Of a DNA stretch of 64,000 nt, positions 34,049 through 42,197 are shown piece after piece; the first letter of the stretch is position 1; each line of letters begins with the position of its first letter. The notes under the pieces were generated by a model. It was not told where the DNA came from and ran no database searches. It saw nothing but the letters and a program-made list of their open reading frames with translations. The DNA comes from G963677445 sp963678275 (GTDB lineage: Bacteria > Bacteroidota > Ignavibacteria > Ignavibacteriales > Melioribacteraceae). The position numbers and the translations under genes were made by a program. The stretch covers positions 3,224,001 through 3,288,000 of the forward strand of contig OY782765.1 of the NCBI GenBank assembly GCA_963678275.1, in the 5' to 3' direction.

Positions 34049-34519
34049 ATGAAAAAAATTACAACGGGCAATTATAAAAAAGACAAATATTACCTCCCTG
34101 TTGTCAGGGCGTTTGCCAAAATACTCAGCGAAAAGGATTATGTAGCCCCTGTTGAAGTTTTTATGACAATGGGCCATCTGAAAGAAAAGGAGTATAAGCG
34201 CTGGAGGAATGGACAGGTTCCATGCCTCGAAAGGGTAATTGAAGTTAATCTTTCTAAAATAAACCGGATTCTGCGAATCATAAAAATGTATGCCCATGAT
34301 CTGAATATGAAAAAAAGCATAACCTATTACCATAAATGGGGCAAAGGGAAAAAAACCGCGCTGCGATTTTCCATCTCCGGTGAGAAAAATTTAGAAGAAT
34401 CTTATTCAGGACACTTTTTATGGAATCAGTCACGGGAGAAAAAGATTATTTTGGTTTCAAAAATCCTTGAGGGAAATACAGGCCGTGATAATGATGGGAA
34501 CCAGATCCAACCATCTTAA
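34049..34519 (+). CDS. Conserved hypothetical protein
   Basis: 156 residues, no membrane segment or signal. The core DKYYLPVVRAFAKILSEKDY, then MGHLKEKEYKRWRNGQVPCL ERV with YHKWGKGKK and LRFSISG resembles a small protein seen in many genomes (VxPxDVxxxMGxL..WRxGxVPYLERxI..). The basic character and the tryptophan-rich middle might suit nucleic-acid binding, but no function is known to me. No ribosome site is evident before the ATG; a later start is not likely because the conserved part begins near residue 12. Confidence 0.7.
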   Translation: MKKITTGNYKKDKYYLPVVRAFAKILSEKDYVAPVEVFMTMGHLKEKEYKRWRNGQVPCLERVIEVNLSKINRILRIIKMYAHDLNMKKSITYYHKWGKGKKTALRFSISGEKNLEESYSGHFLWNQSREKKIILVSKILEGNTGRDNDGNQIQPS

Positions 34520-34598
34520 AATTAGCAAAAAACTATAGATAAAGATCATATTTTTTTTGTAATATAAGATTCGAAATTTTTTTGTATCGGAGGTAAAA

Positions 34599-35204
34599 AT
34601 GTTTAAGTCTGCTATTAGATCACTCACCATCCTTTTAATCTCTCTCTTTATGCTTTCCGGCTGCTGGCTGCCTGAAAACTTTGAAGTAAATATAAAAGTT
34701 TTCAAAGATGGAAGCGCGAGTTTTTCTTACGATGGCACATTGGTATACGCCCTTGCCCTCAGCGCAGTAAAAGAAGGAACGCTAACCGATAAAGATGAAG
34801 CGCAATTTGCGAAAGAAGCTGAAAAATTAAAAAAAGAACCAGGCTTTAAAGATGTTGACTACCAGGGTGAAGGACGTTACAAGGTTTTAGTTGAAAATGA
34901 TATTCAAGCGGGGAAAAAATATTATTTTCTATCGAAGGATATTGACATTTTCTCTATTAGAACACAAAAGGATGGAACTCTTAAAATAAAAGCGGCGCAG
35001 TTTGAGAGCAGTGATATCGATGAACTGGAATCTGTCGGAGCGGAAATCAATGGAATTCTTAACGTCTATATTGAAGAAGGCGCTGATGTTATTGAACACA
35101 ACGCTCCCGAAGGTCCCGATTCTGATGGAGATTTTGCCAGATACACCTGGGAGATAGAATCGTTTGAAGCGGAACCGGTAATCATTGTTAAACCAGAAAA
35201 ATGA
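34599..35204 (+). CDS. Predicted lipoprotein
   Basis: 201 residues. The signal peptide ends with the lipobox LSGC (Cys22), so the protein should be lipid-anchored. The mature part (NFEVNIKVFKDGSASFSYDG at the start) alternates beta-strands and charged turns. The family is not recognised. TCGGAGG lies close to the ATG. Neighbours on both sides are unrelated single genes on the same strand with gaps of 80-140 bases. Confidence 0.75.
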   Translation: MFKSAIRSLTILLISLFMLSGCWLPENFEVNIKVFKDGSASFSYDGTLVYALALSAVKEGTLTDKDEAQFAKEAEKLKKEPGFKDVDYQGEGRYKVLVENDIQAGKKYYFLSKDIDIFSIRTQKDGTLKIKAAQFESSDIDELESVGAEINGILNVYIEEGADVIEHNAPEGPDSDGDFARYTWEIESFEAEPVIIVKPEK

Positions 35205-35345
35205 TATTGCCTGAGCTTCACAAAAACCCTTGAATGTATTTTTCTCTTTTCATGATTTTGCGATCTCTTTTTTCAAGGGCCGGAAGAATTGATTCACTCT
35301 TTCTTCGCAGGACCAGACAACCAAATAAATCAGCGGAGTTAAATA

Positions 35346-35666
35346 ATGGCAGTTAAACGTGTCTGGCATGGCTGGACAACAAAAGAGAATGCCGGTAAAT
35401 ACCAGCATGTTCTTTTAACCGAAGTAATACCCGGCATTGAGGCAAAAAATATCCCCGGTTATGAGAAGATAGAAGTTCTAAGAACCGAACTGGAAGATGA
35501 AGTTGAATTTGTAACCATTATGACTTTCCGTTCGCTTCAGAATGTTATCGATTTCCAGGGGGAAGATTACAAAAAATGTTACGTTCCCGATGTTGCCCGA
35601 AAAGTCCTGAAAAGATGGGACCCTGAATCAACGCATTATGAACTCGTGGAAACAAGGCGTTATTAA
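35346..35666 (+). CDS. Antibiotic biosynthesis monooxygenase (ABM)-like protein
   Basis: 106 residues. VKRVWHGWTTKENAGKYQHV, then LTEVIPGIEAKNIPGYEKIEVLR and EFVTIMTFRSLQNVIDFQGE have the ABM/dimeric alpha-beta barrel pattern. Related small proteins act on quinones or haem, or are of unknown function. GGAG precedes the ATG by seven bases. No specific substrate can be inferred. Confidence 0.75.
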   Translation: MAVKRVWHGWTTKENAGKYQHVLLTEVIPGIEAKNIPGYEKIEVLRTELEDEVEFVTIMTFRSLQNVIDFQGEDYKKCYVPDVARKVLKRWDPESTHYELVETRRY

Positions 35667-35719
35667 GAAAAACTGTTGATTGAAATAAATATCTGAACAA
35701 ATATTCTGAAGAGGGAAAC

Positions 35720-36562
35720 ATGAAATTCCTTTACAAAAATTTCCTGATACCTTTTTCAATAACCCTGTGTTCATTTATCCTGTTTTTATATTTAACCAGG
35801 GCATGGTCAGCGTTATTCCACGCGACCGGGGATACAGGCTCTTTTTGGCAATTCCTTTTATATAATTTCGGCTGGGTATTCTCAATCGCCATCATATTTG
35901 CTTTCCAGTGGGGAGCATTTTTTGCTGTTCATAAACTCCGACTTGAAAAGAAAACCGGTGAACATAAATTTTCCACATCTCCAATTAGTAATATTAAATC
36001 TCTGATAATTTTCTCCACACTCGCTGTCGCCGGCATGTTTTATTTTAATCTGAATATTGTGCCTGAACTCAACTATCAATATACTATAAACATCATTTAT
36101 CCCGATAACAATTCAGGTGAAAGGAGAATTGAACCATCCTTTAAAAACAGCAGGAATATGACCGGCAGCGAACTTAGCGAAGAAATCGATGAGATAAAAA
36201 AGACAGCCGACAATGATACCCGCCCCGGTATGATTCGCCACTATGAGAAAGAGATAAGGATATATCAATCACAATATTATAAATTGATAACTCTGGCTTT
36301 TGGCTGCCTCGTAATGACATTATTCGGAGCAGCCTCCGGAATGGCGCGGGGTATCGGTAAAATTATCTCATATATTGTTATGGCAGTAATCACTATAACA
36401 TATTATTTCTCTTTTTCGGTTCTTGAAAAAATGATTGTGTTTGAAAAATCCCCAACATATTTTCTGTTTCTTCCATCAATAATTATCGCTGTTTTTGCTT
36501 TGGTTCTCCTTTTGATTTTTAATAATAAACTTGTTTCTTTGGATATGGAGCTGGTAGAATAA
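35720..36562 (+). CDS. LptF/LptG-family-like membrane protein, short
   Basis: 280 residues with six membrane segments: two near the N-terminus, one at about 93-110, and three in the last 90 residues. The pattern of FNLNIVPELNYQY after the third helix and CLVMTLFGAASGMARG before the C-terminal helices follows the LptF/LptG lipopolysaccharide-export permeases. Those are usually 350-400 residues with a larger periplasmic beta-jellyroll; here that part is only about 80 residues (110-190) and largely helical. It may be a divergent relative without transport function. GAAGAGGG serves the ATG. Confidence 0.6.
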   Translation: MKFLYKNFLIPFSITLCSFILFLYLTRAWSALFHATGDTGSFWQFLLYNFGWVFSIAIIFAFQWGAFFAVHKLRLEKKTGEHKFSTSPISNIKSLIIFSTLAVAGMFYFNLNIVPELNYQYTINIIYPDNNSGERRIEPSFKNSRNMTGSELSEEIDEIKKTADNDTRPGMIRHYEKEIRIYQSQYYKLITLAFGCLVMTLFGAASGMARGIGKIISYIVMAVITITYYFSFSVLEKMIVFEKSPTYFLFLPSIIIAVFALVLLLIFNNKLVSLDMELVE

Positions 36563-36897
36563 TTTTATTCCGTCTGGACGAAAAAAAGAAATTTCAAAAC
36601 AAATAATCTTACTCGTTATTCGTATTTTGGAGAACGATTATCTTATAAGCTTTCAAATTCATCACAAAATGAAAAGTTTTCCCCCAACCTTTTGTTATTA
36701 AACCGCGACCAGTTATTAACCTGCCGGGTAACAGAAGGATGTAATTAAATTGATTCCCTTTTTTTATGTTGCAAATGAATGATTCTCAGGTTATATTAAA
36801 AATGACAGAGAAGAAAATATAACATAATAAAAACAAAATACATTTTACATCCGGTAAAAAGGACAAAGAGAGCAAATTCAAATTATCAGGAGAAAAG
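36563..36897. other. AT-rich intergenic region, nothing recognised
   Basis: 335 bases. The last 100 are very AT-rich and probably contain the promoter of the following T9SS gene, which has CAGGAG before its ATG. No repeat of the dispersed families was seen. Confidence 0.5.
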
Positions 36898-38229
36898 ATG
36901 AAAAAGTTGACATTTTTATTATTACTCACATTTTGCAATATCGCTGACGCGAGCGTTTTTACAGAGCTCAAGGGGATGGAAGACAGTTCAGGAAATACCC
37001 ACCTTTTCTATAGGATCTACACTTTACTGCCCGGCGAATTCGGCGATGGATTCGATAATTCAATATATCATTTCGACCTTTCCACAAACTCCGATACAGC
37101 TTTTATTACAGATCATATTATGCCCCAAATAGTACCCTTTCCTTCATGGGGCGGCGGGATATCTGTCGAGGATTATGAATTCCGGCCTGATAATCCGGCG
37201 CGATACTATTATTGCGGATTAACCCGGGGAACAGATATCGGGGATGGTTATATCGGAAGCAATAATGTTAATTCATTTCCATGGCTTTTACTTTTTTATG
37301 GTCAATCAATAATAAATATTGAATTCTCGCGCCAAAATGACAGCCTGCTATACGCGGCGCTTGATTATGGCGGACCGGAGAATTTACAAATCAGCGCTGA
37401 TGGAGGAAATAGCTGGCATAATAATATGACTACAAATCAGCATCTGTTAGTTGCGGTTTCACCATTTAACGATCAAATCTTGTTCAGCAAACTCGATACA
37501 AAACTTTATAAGTCTGTCGATGGCGGGCTGAATTATTCACTTGTGGATGATTCAGTTATATGGGGCCGGGCACATATTCCCCCACTCTTTTTTAATAATG
37601 ATTCTGTCCATATATATGCCATCCCGGATTATCATCACCTCTTCAGGTCGGATGACGCGGGCAATTCATGGCAGCCTGTTTTTTCCGATTCTGTCGCGTC
37701 GCTCAAACTTTCTCTCGATCATTCCGATGGCGCGCTTTATCTTGCCCATAATAATGAAATACTTGTAAGCCATGATTTCGGGGAATCATTTACACTTCAT
37801 ACCTCACTCAACACAAATATTACAGGCATATATAAAAAACCAGGCTCACAAATATTATTCGCGTCAACAGCAACCGATTTATTAAAGATCAGCGGCGCAT
37901 CCGCCACCTCGATAAAACATTTAACAACTAACATTCCCGATGAATCGGGACAGGATTCACCCGGTAATTTCTGTCTTGAGCAGAATTATCCAAATCCCTT
38001 TAACGCAACGACAAAAATAAGGTACTCACTTCCGGAAGCGGGTGAAACGATGATTAAAATTTATAATCTTTATGGTGAAACTATCGAAATCCTTGAGAAT
38101 AAGTGGCTTCCCGCGGGAGAATACCAAAATACCTGGCACGCGAAAAATCTTCCGAGCGGAATTTATATTTGTTGTTTTTCAATCAACAACAGAATAATCA
38201 ATAACCGTAAAATGATATTGCTCAAGTAA
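36898..38229 (+). CDS. T9SS-sorted protein, distant paralogue of the 45.7-51.3 kb family
   Basis: 443 residues with a signal peptide (about 1-18). The start of the mature protein, LKGMEDSSGNTHLFYRIYTL, is related to RMDAIEDSSGDVHIFYRKSD in the three tandem proteins at 45712-51288. Segments such as GGNSWHNNMTTNQH, DGGLNYSLVDD and DDAGNSWQPVF are like sialidase/BNR or photosystem-assembly-factor propeller repeats. The type A sorting domain (QNYPNPFNATTKIRYSLP, terminus KMILLK) closes it. A surface or extracellular role is expected. Confidence 0.88.
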   Translation: MKKLTFLLLLTFCNIADASVFTELKGMEDSSGNTHLFYRIYTLLPGEFGDGFDNSIYHFDLSTNSDTAFITDHIMPQIVPFPSWGGGISVEDYEFRPDNPARYYYCGLTRGTDIGDGYIGSNNVNSFPWLLLFYGQSIINIEFSRQNDSLLYAALDYGGPENLQISADGGNSWHNNMTTNQHLLVAVSPFNDQILFSKLDTKLYKSVDGGLNYSLVDDSVIWGRAHIPPLFFNNDSVHIYAIPDYHHLFRSDDAGNSWQPVFSDSVASLKLSLDHSDGALYLAHNNEILVSHDFGESFTLHTSLNTNITGIYKKPGSQILFASTATDLLKISGASATSIKHLTTNIPDESGQDSPGNFCLEQNYPNPFNATTKIRYSLPEAGETMIKIYNLYGETIEILENKWLPAGEYQNTWHAKNLPSGIYICCFSINNRIINNRKMILLK

Positions 38230-38245
38230 TTTCCGGAATCTTTCG

Positions 38246-38622
38246 ATGCCAATATACTTTTATACAAAAAACGATCCTTATTATGAATTTTCCAATTTCT
38301 CCCCCTACGGAATAGAAATGGAGGGGAAATGGTGGCCGACTGTTGAGCATTATTTCTATGCGTGTAAATTTTTGGACGCGAATTACCGGGAAAAAATAAG
38401 AATGGCTCCGATGCCTGAAGAAGCGGTCCTGAAAAAATTTCTGACACGTGAAAAACAAGCGAGAATACTGATTGACACAGGCGATGAGAAGATCATCGGG
38501 AATTCCCTCTTCAATTATTTCCGGGATTCAGGCCGGGATGGCCCGGGTCTGAAGGTCTGAACAGACTGGGGAAAATTTTGGAGAAAGTCAGAGAACAAAT
38601 TAAAAAACAAAATATCAAGTAA
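38246..38622 (+). pseudogene. NADAR (YbiA/DUF1768) family gene, deleted and frameshifted
   Basis: The open part (104 codons) starts FYTKNDPYYEFSNFSPYGIE, with WWPTVEHYFYACKF, clear NADAR motifs. A segment of about 30-40 residues usually present after the EHYF helix is missing. After GRDGPG the frame is lost; a +1 frame continues as GLNRLGKILEKVREQIK to a TAA at 38620-38622, the normal NADAR end (GxNxLGxxLMxVRexL). It therefore looks like a decayed gene. NADAR proteins act on ADP-ribosyl or riboflavin intermediates. Confidence 0.8.
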
Positions 38623-38693
38623 ACATTGCAGTCTTTTTTGTACAACATGTCGCCCGTAAAAAATAATCCTATGTTAGAAGGAGTTTTATAAAT

Positions 38694-39869
38694 TTGAAAA
38701 AATCACTCAAAATATCAGCAATAATCATCATCATTCTAGGCACAATCTTCATTTTCCGAGATAATATCCTGGTTCTCGCGATCAGTTTTTTTTATGAATC
38801 GGAATATGAAGGAGAAAAGCTCCCCCTTCCGGCGCTGGAGGATTCATTAAAGGCTGAGCTGACAGAATATCTTGCCAATAACCACAAATCTCCCGAAGAA
38901 TATATAATCAGCAAATTTGATGATCATGATATCATTTTTGTCGGGGAACATCACAGGATAAAACATGACGCCGAACTTATCGGGTCTCTCGTGCCGGAAT
39001 TACATAAAGCCGGTATATACAACATCGGGATGGAATTTGCCACCTGGGCCGATCAGCCGCTGATTGATTCCCTGGTAAACTCTGCGGAATATAACCAGAC
39101 ACTTGCTAACAAAATATTATTCGACTGGCTGGTACTGTGGGGATACCGTGAATACAGCGATATTTTCAGAGCGGCATGGAAGTTAAACAAAACAATACCG
39201 GCCGGAGAAAAGAAATTCAGGATTGTAGGATTAAACATCCCGCAACAAACAGGCAACGACGATGACGTAATGGAAGCGGTAATAGAAAAAAAACTCCTGA
39301 AAAAAGGGGAGAAGGCGCTGATCTACTGCGGTATTCATCATGCCTTTACAAGATATAAGTACCCCGTTTTGAAGGATGGTAAATTCAATCACTTTTTTGA
39401 TCACCGTGTCGGAAACATGATATATAAAAGAATCGGGGATCGGGCGGCGACAATATTTCTCCATTCTCCCTGGGGCGCTCCCCGGGGCAAAAATTACCCG
39501 GTGGATGGTTATATCGACACCCTCATGAAAACCCTGCCCCCTGAATTATTGAGAGCAGGTTTCGATACCCGCGGAACCCCCTTCGGCAACCTCCCGGCTA
39601 AAAACAACATTTACCAGTATGGATATGAAAACTTCACCCTTAATGATTTCTGCGACGGATATATTATCCAAAAACCTTTGCCTGAATATGAAGGAGTGGC
39701 AACAATAGAAAATTTCATCAACAGCGATAATATCGAAGCGGCCCGCAAAAGATTTACTAACAACAGCTTCGATTTCCTTTTCAGCAACTTCGGCCCCCTG
39801 TTCTGGAATTACGCCATCTCAATGGACGCCGATTTGAAACGTATGCATGAGTTTGGAAGGTATAGATGA
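38694..39869 (+). CDS. ChaN-like (haem-binding uptake/TIKI-like fold) membrane-anchored protein
   Basis: 391 residues from a TTG start well spaced after AGAAGGAG. An N-terminal membrane anchor (about 7-33) precedes a domain with IIFVGEHHRIKHDAELIGSL and IGMEFATWADQPLIDSLV, plus ALIYCGIHHAFTRYKYP, the GExH and GxxH motifs of the ChaN/EreA-like superfamily (PF04187). ChaN binds haem; other members act as esterases or proteases. Which applies here is open. The gene is isolated. Confidence 0.75.
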   Translation: MKKSLKISAIIIIILGTIFIFRDNILVLAISFFYESEYEGEKLPLPALEDSLKAELTEYLANNHKSPEEYIISKFDDHDIIFVGEHHRIKHDAELIGSLVPELHKAGIYNIGMEFATWADQPLIDSLVNSAEYNQTLANKILFDWLVLWGYREYSDIFRAAWKLNKTIPAGEKKFRIVGLNIPQQTGNDDDVMEAVIEKKLLKKGEKALIYCGIHHAFTRYKYPVLKDGKFNHFFDHRVGNMIYKRIGDRAATIFLHSPWGAPRGKNYPVDGYIDTLMKTLPPELLRAGFDTRGTPFGNLPAKNNIYQYGYENFTLNDFCDGYIIQKPLPEYEGVATIENFINSDNIEAARKRFTNNSFDFLFSNFGPLFWNYAISMDADLKRMHEFGRYR

Positions 39870-40536
39870 ATATTTGAAATGGATGATCCATTAACAACTA
39901 AGCACCTCTTCACTCTCCACTAACCACTTTATACTTCTGGCTTTGCCAGTATATGATTTATAGAAAAATCGGGACCAATTATAATACATTATATTTTAAT
40001 ATAACTCCGCCTCTTCAGGCCGGAGTTATGATAAAACCGGACAATTCTGCAAGGCTTCAGTTCAAAGAACGAGTCTGCGCAAGCTTTTAACAGAATTACA
40101 GGTGGCAGGATGGTCAGCCCAAAATGGATAAATGAAGATCACGCGAAAACGCCGGTATTTTGTTATTGATTTTTCTTGCAAAAAAACAGATAAATCATTA
40201 CTTTGATTTAAGATTTATATTGACAAGAGCAATATGTAATCGAAAAAGCAGATGTGGGTTAATACGATCTATATATAATATGTTTTTTCGTTTTGGAAAT
40301 ACATTGGGTGTTGCTCTGGCCGGTTTTTATTGAGGCGCTCTGCCGATATTGGCAATAAGAAATACGATTGAACCGAAAACCGGATAACGTGGTTTTTTCC
40401 TCAAAAAAATTCTTTTCCTTTTCCTCTGAATATTGATATGACAAAAGTTATTAATCAATTTAATCTGATTCCGGATTGATACATAAAAATAAGTATTCAT
40501 AATTAATATCAAATTTCTATTTGAAGGGAGGTAATT
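39870..40536. other. Intergenic region with inverted repeat C and a hairpin
   Basis: About 670 bases without a convincing gene. Inverted repeat C is at 39940-39964, and a strong hairpin at 40001-40029. Two minus-strand frames of 61 codons (40259-40512) have no protein-like features. AGGGAGG precedes the lipoprotein start at 40537. Confidence 0.6.
40001..40029. other. Perfect 9-bp stem hairpin
   Basis: ATAACTCCG at 40001-40009 pairs with CGGAGTTAT at 40021-40029, and CCT/AGG inside the loop extends it. No U-run follows on either strand, so it is not a standard terminator. Confidence 0.6.
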
Positions 40537-41430
40537 ATGTTTTATCTGTTATCATATTCAATTTACCGGGTTGGTCGGGTCGGAAATGTAACTAAAGCTG
40601 GTTCTTTTATTTTTGTTTACATTCTGGTAATGTTAATGCTTACAGGTTGCGACAGGATTGAAGTTATCAAAGCCGAATTTCATCCAAAGTATATTTGTAC
40701 CGGAGAAACAGCAACGTTTGAATGGGATATCACCAATATTGACAGAATTGAATTAAGTAAGAGTGATGGCTCAGTATTAAAAAGCACTTCATCATCTTCG
40801 GGTACTTATACAACACCACCAATTAATGCCTCAATGCTGCCGCTAAAAGTAACAGGATATATAGATGATAATGAAATGAGCAAAGAAGTTGAATTTTCCC
40901 TGATTGATAATCCACATTGGACAATGACATATGGCACAACTCTGGAGGAGTCGCACAACGAGGAGGAAGTTTTGGTCGTTATTGAACCATCGGATAACAT
41001 AGATGGAAGCACAACCAACATAAGACAATATGACATCTATCGTACCTTTACAGGTTATACTATCAATATTCCTCATACAGATTTTTCAGCCAGAGCGCGT
41101 GTTCGAAAGATATCCCGTGTTTCATCTGTGATCGCTCATAGTTATGATGGGGCAGAATATGATATGAATACCTGGCCTGGAGACCTTATTCTGGAAAGAC
41201 CGGGAGTGGAAAACGCTATTCTGTCGCGGAACGCCTCTTTTACTGTGCCCCTTTTATTTCACCCGGGCGGAACTTATAAACTGAAATATCCAAATCCGGA
41301 AAGAAGATTGGTTGCAAGGATGAGCTGGCCGGAAGGAACCGGCAAGGAAGGAAAGGTATATCGGGCTGTAAACGATCCATACTGGAATCAGCGGGCAGCA
41401 GGATTAAAATTTGAAGTTATTTGCGATTAG
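40537..41430 (+). CDS. Predicted lipoprotein with Ig-like domain
   Basis: 297 residues. A long N-region precedes the lipobox LTGC (Cys38), so it should be lipid-anchored; a start at the internal Met near 32 is unlikely given the good GGGAGG site before 40537. The first part of the mature protein (CTGETATFEWDITNIDRIEL) looks like an immunoglobulin-like strand pattern; the rest is beta-rich and of unknown family, ending RAAGLKFEVICD. No neighbours in operon. Confidence 0.75.
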   Translation: MFYLLSYSIYRVGRVGNVTKAGSFIFVYILVMLMLTGCDRIEVIKAEFHPKYICTGETATFEWDITNIDRIELSKSDGSVLKSTSSSSGTYTTPPINASMLPLKVTGYIDDNEMSKEVEFSLIDNPHWTMTYGTTLEESHNEEEVLVVIEPSDNIDGSTTNIRQYDIYRTFTGYTINIPHTDFSARARVRKISRVSSVIAHSYDGAEYDMNTWPGDLILERPGVENAILSRNASFTVPLLFHPGGTYKLKYPNPERRLVARMSWPEGTGKEGKVYRAVNDPYWNQRAAGLKFEVICD

Positions 41431-41678
41431 ATTGTTATAAGCGCCCGGCATAATATTCTGCGCTGGCGAATTTTAAAAAATTACGAGTTTCAATATCAAT
41501 GGAAATCGTTGTTTCCATTGGAGAAAATATATCCACGCAGAAACACGGGGGAAAAAAGAAAAAATTTCCGGTCAGGTTTTTAATGTTTGAATCATTAATC
41601 CGGACATAAGAAAAAACTTGCTGAAGTCTGTATAAGAGTATATATTGTTGAAAAGATATTCAGGTTTATGAGGAAAAA

Positions 41679-41891
41679 ATGACAAACAAACAGATGATAT
41701 TTGACAAAGCAAAGCTGCTTAATCCTCTGGAAAGATTGCAATTGATTGACGCTTTATTAGAAACTTTAGATAAACCAAATCCTGAAATAGAAAAACTGTG
41801 GATAAAAGAATCAGACGCTCGTTATGAAGCCTATAAAAAAGGGGAATTAAAAGCAACCGACTGGGAAGAGGTTAAGAAAAGGTACGAATAA
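41679..41891 (+). CDS. Addiction-module antitoxin (PF09720 type)
   Basis: 70 residues. LLNPLERLQLIDALLETLDK followed by WIKESDARYEAYKKGELKAT matches the putative addiction-module component family (PF09720), which pairs with ParE/RelE toxins. GAGGAAAAA precedes the ATG. It is one base upstream of the toxin gene. These antitoxins wrap their toxins with the C-terminal helix and often lack a DNA-binding domain. Confidence 0.93.
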   Translation: MTNKQMIFDKAKLLNPLERLQLIDALLETLDKPNPEIEKLWIKESDARYEAYKKGELKATDWEEVKKRYE

Positions 41892-41892
41892 G

Positions 41893-42189
41893 ATGGCTGT
41901 CCGTTATATTTCCCCTTCCGAAGTTGAATTGGATGAGGCAGTTGAGTATTATAATTATGAGCTTCCGGGCCTTGGACATAGATTCATAACAGAGATAAAT
42001 AATGCTACTGAAAAAATAGTACGGTTCCCAAACGCATGGACCAGGGTTGGGAATTATACAAGACGGTGTCTATTAAAGAAATTCCCGTATGCTATTTTCT
42101 ATACTATTGATACAAATGAAGATATTTTAATTCTCGCGATTGCGAATCTTCACAGAGACCCGGTTTACTATAAGGACCGGATTTCTTAG
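41893..42189 (+). CDS. RelE/ParE-family toxin
   Basis: 98 residues. YISPSEVELDEAVEYYNYEL then GLGHRFITEINNATEKIV, a basic patch RRCLLKKFPYAIFYTIDTN and IANLHRDPVYYKDR are the standard ParE/RelE pattern. Full length and intact, so the pair is probably active, unlike those at 14.5 and 15.1 kb. It converges on the GH85 gene with a gap of eight bases. Confidence 0.93.
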   Translation: MAVRYISPSEVELDEAVEYYNYELPGLGHRFITEINNATEKIVRFPNAWTRVGNYTRRCLLKKFPYAIFYTIDTNEDILILAIANLHRDPVYYKDRIS

Positions 42190-42197
42190 AGGAAATA

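Noticed and set aside
40259..40512. Two overlapping 61-codon minus-strand frames
   Set aside because: AT-rich intergenic DNA, lysine- and phenylalanine-rich products, no ribosome site.
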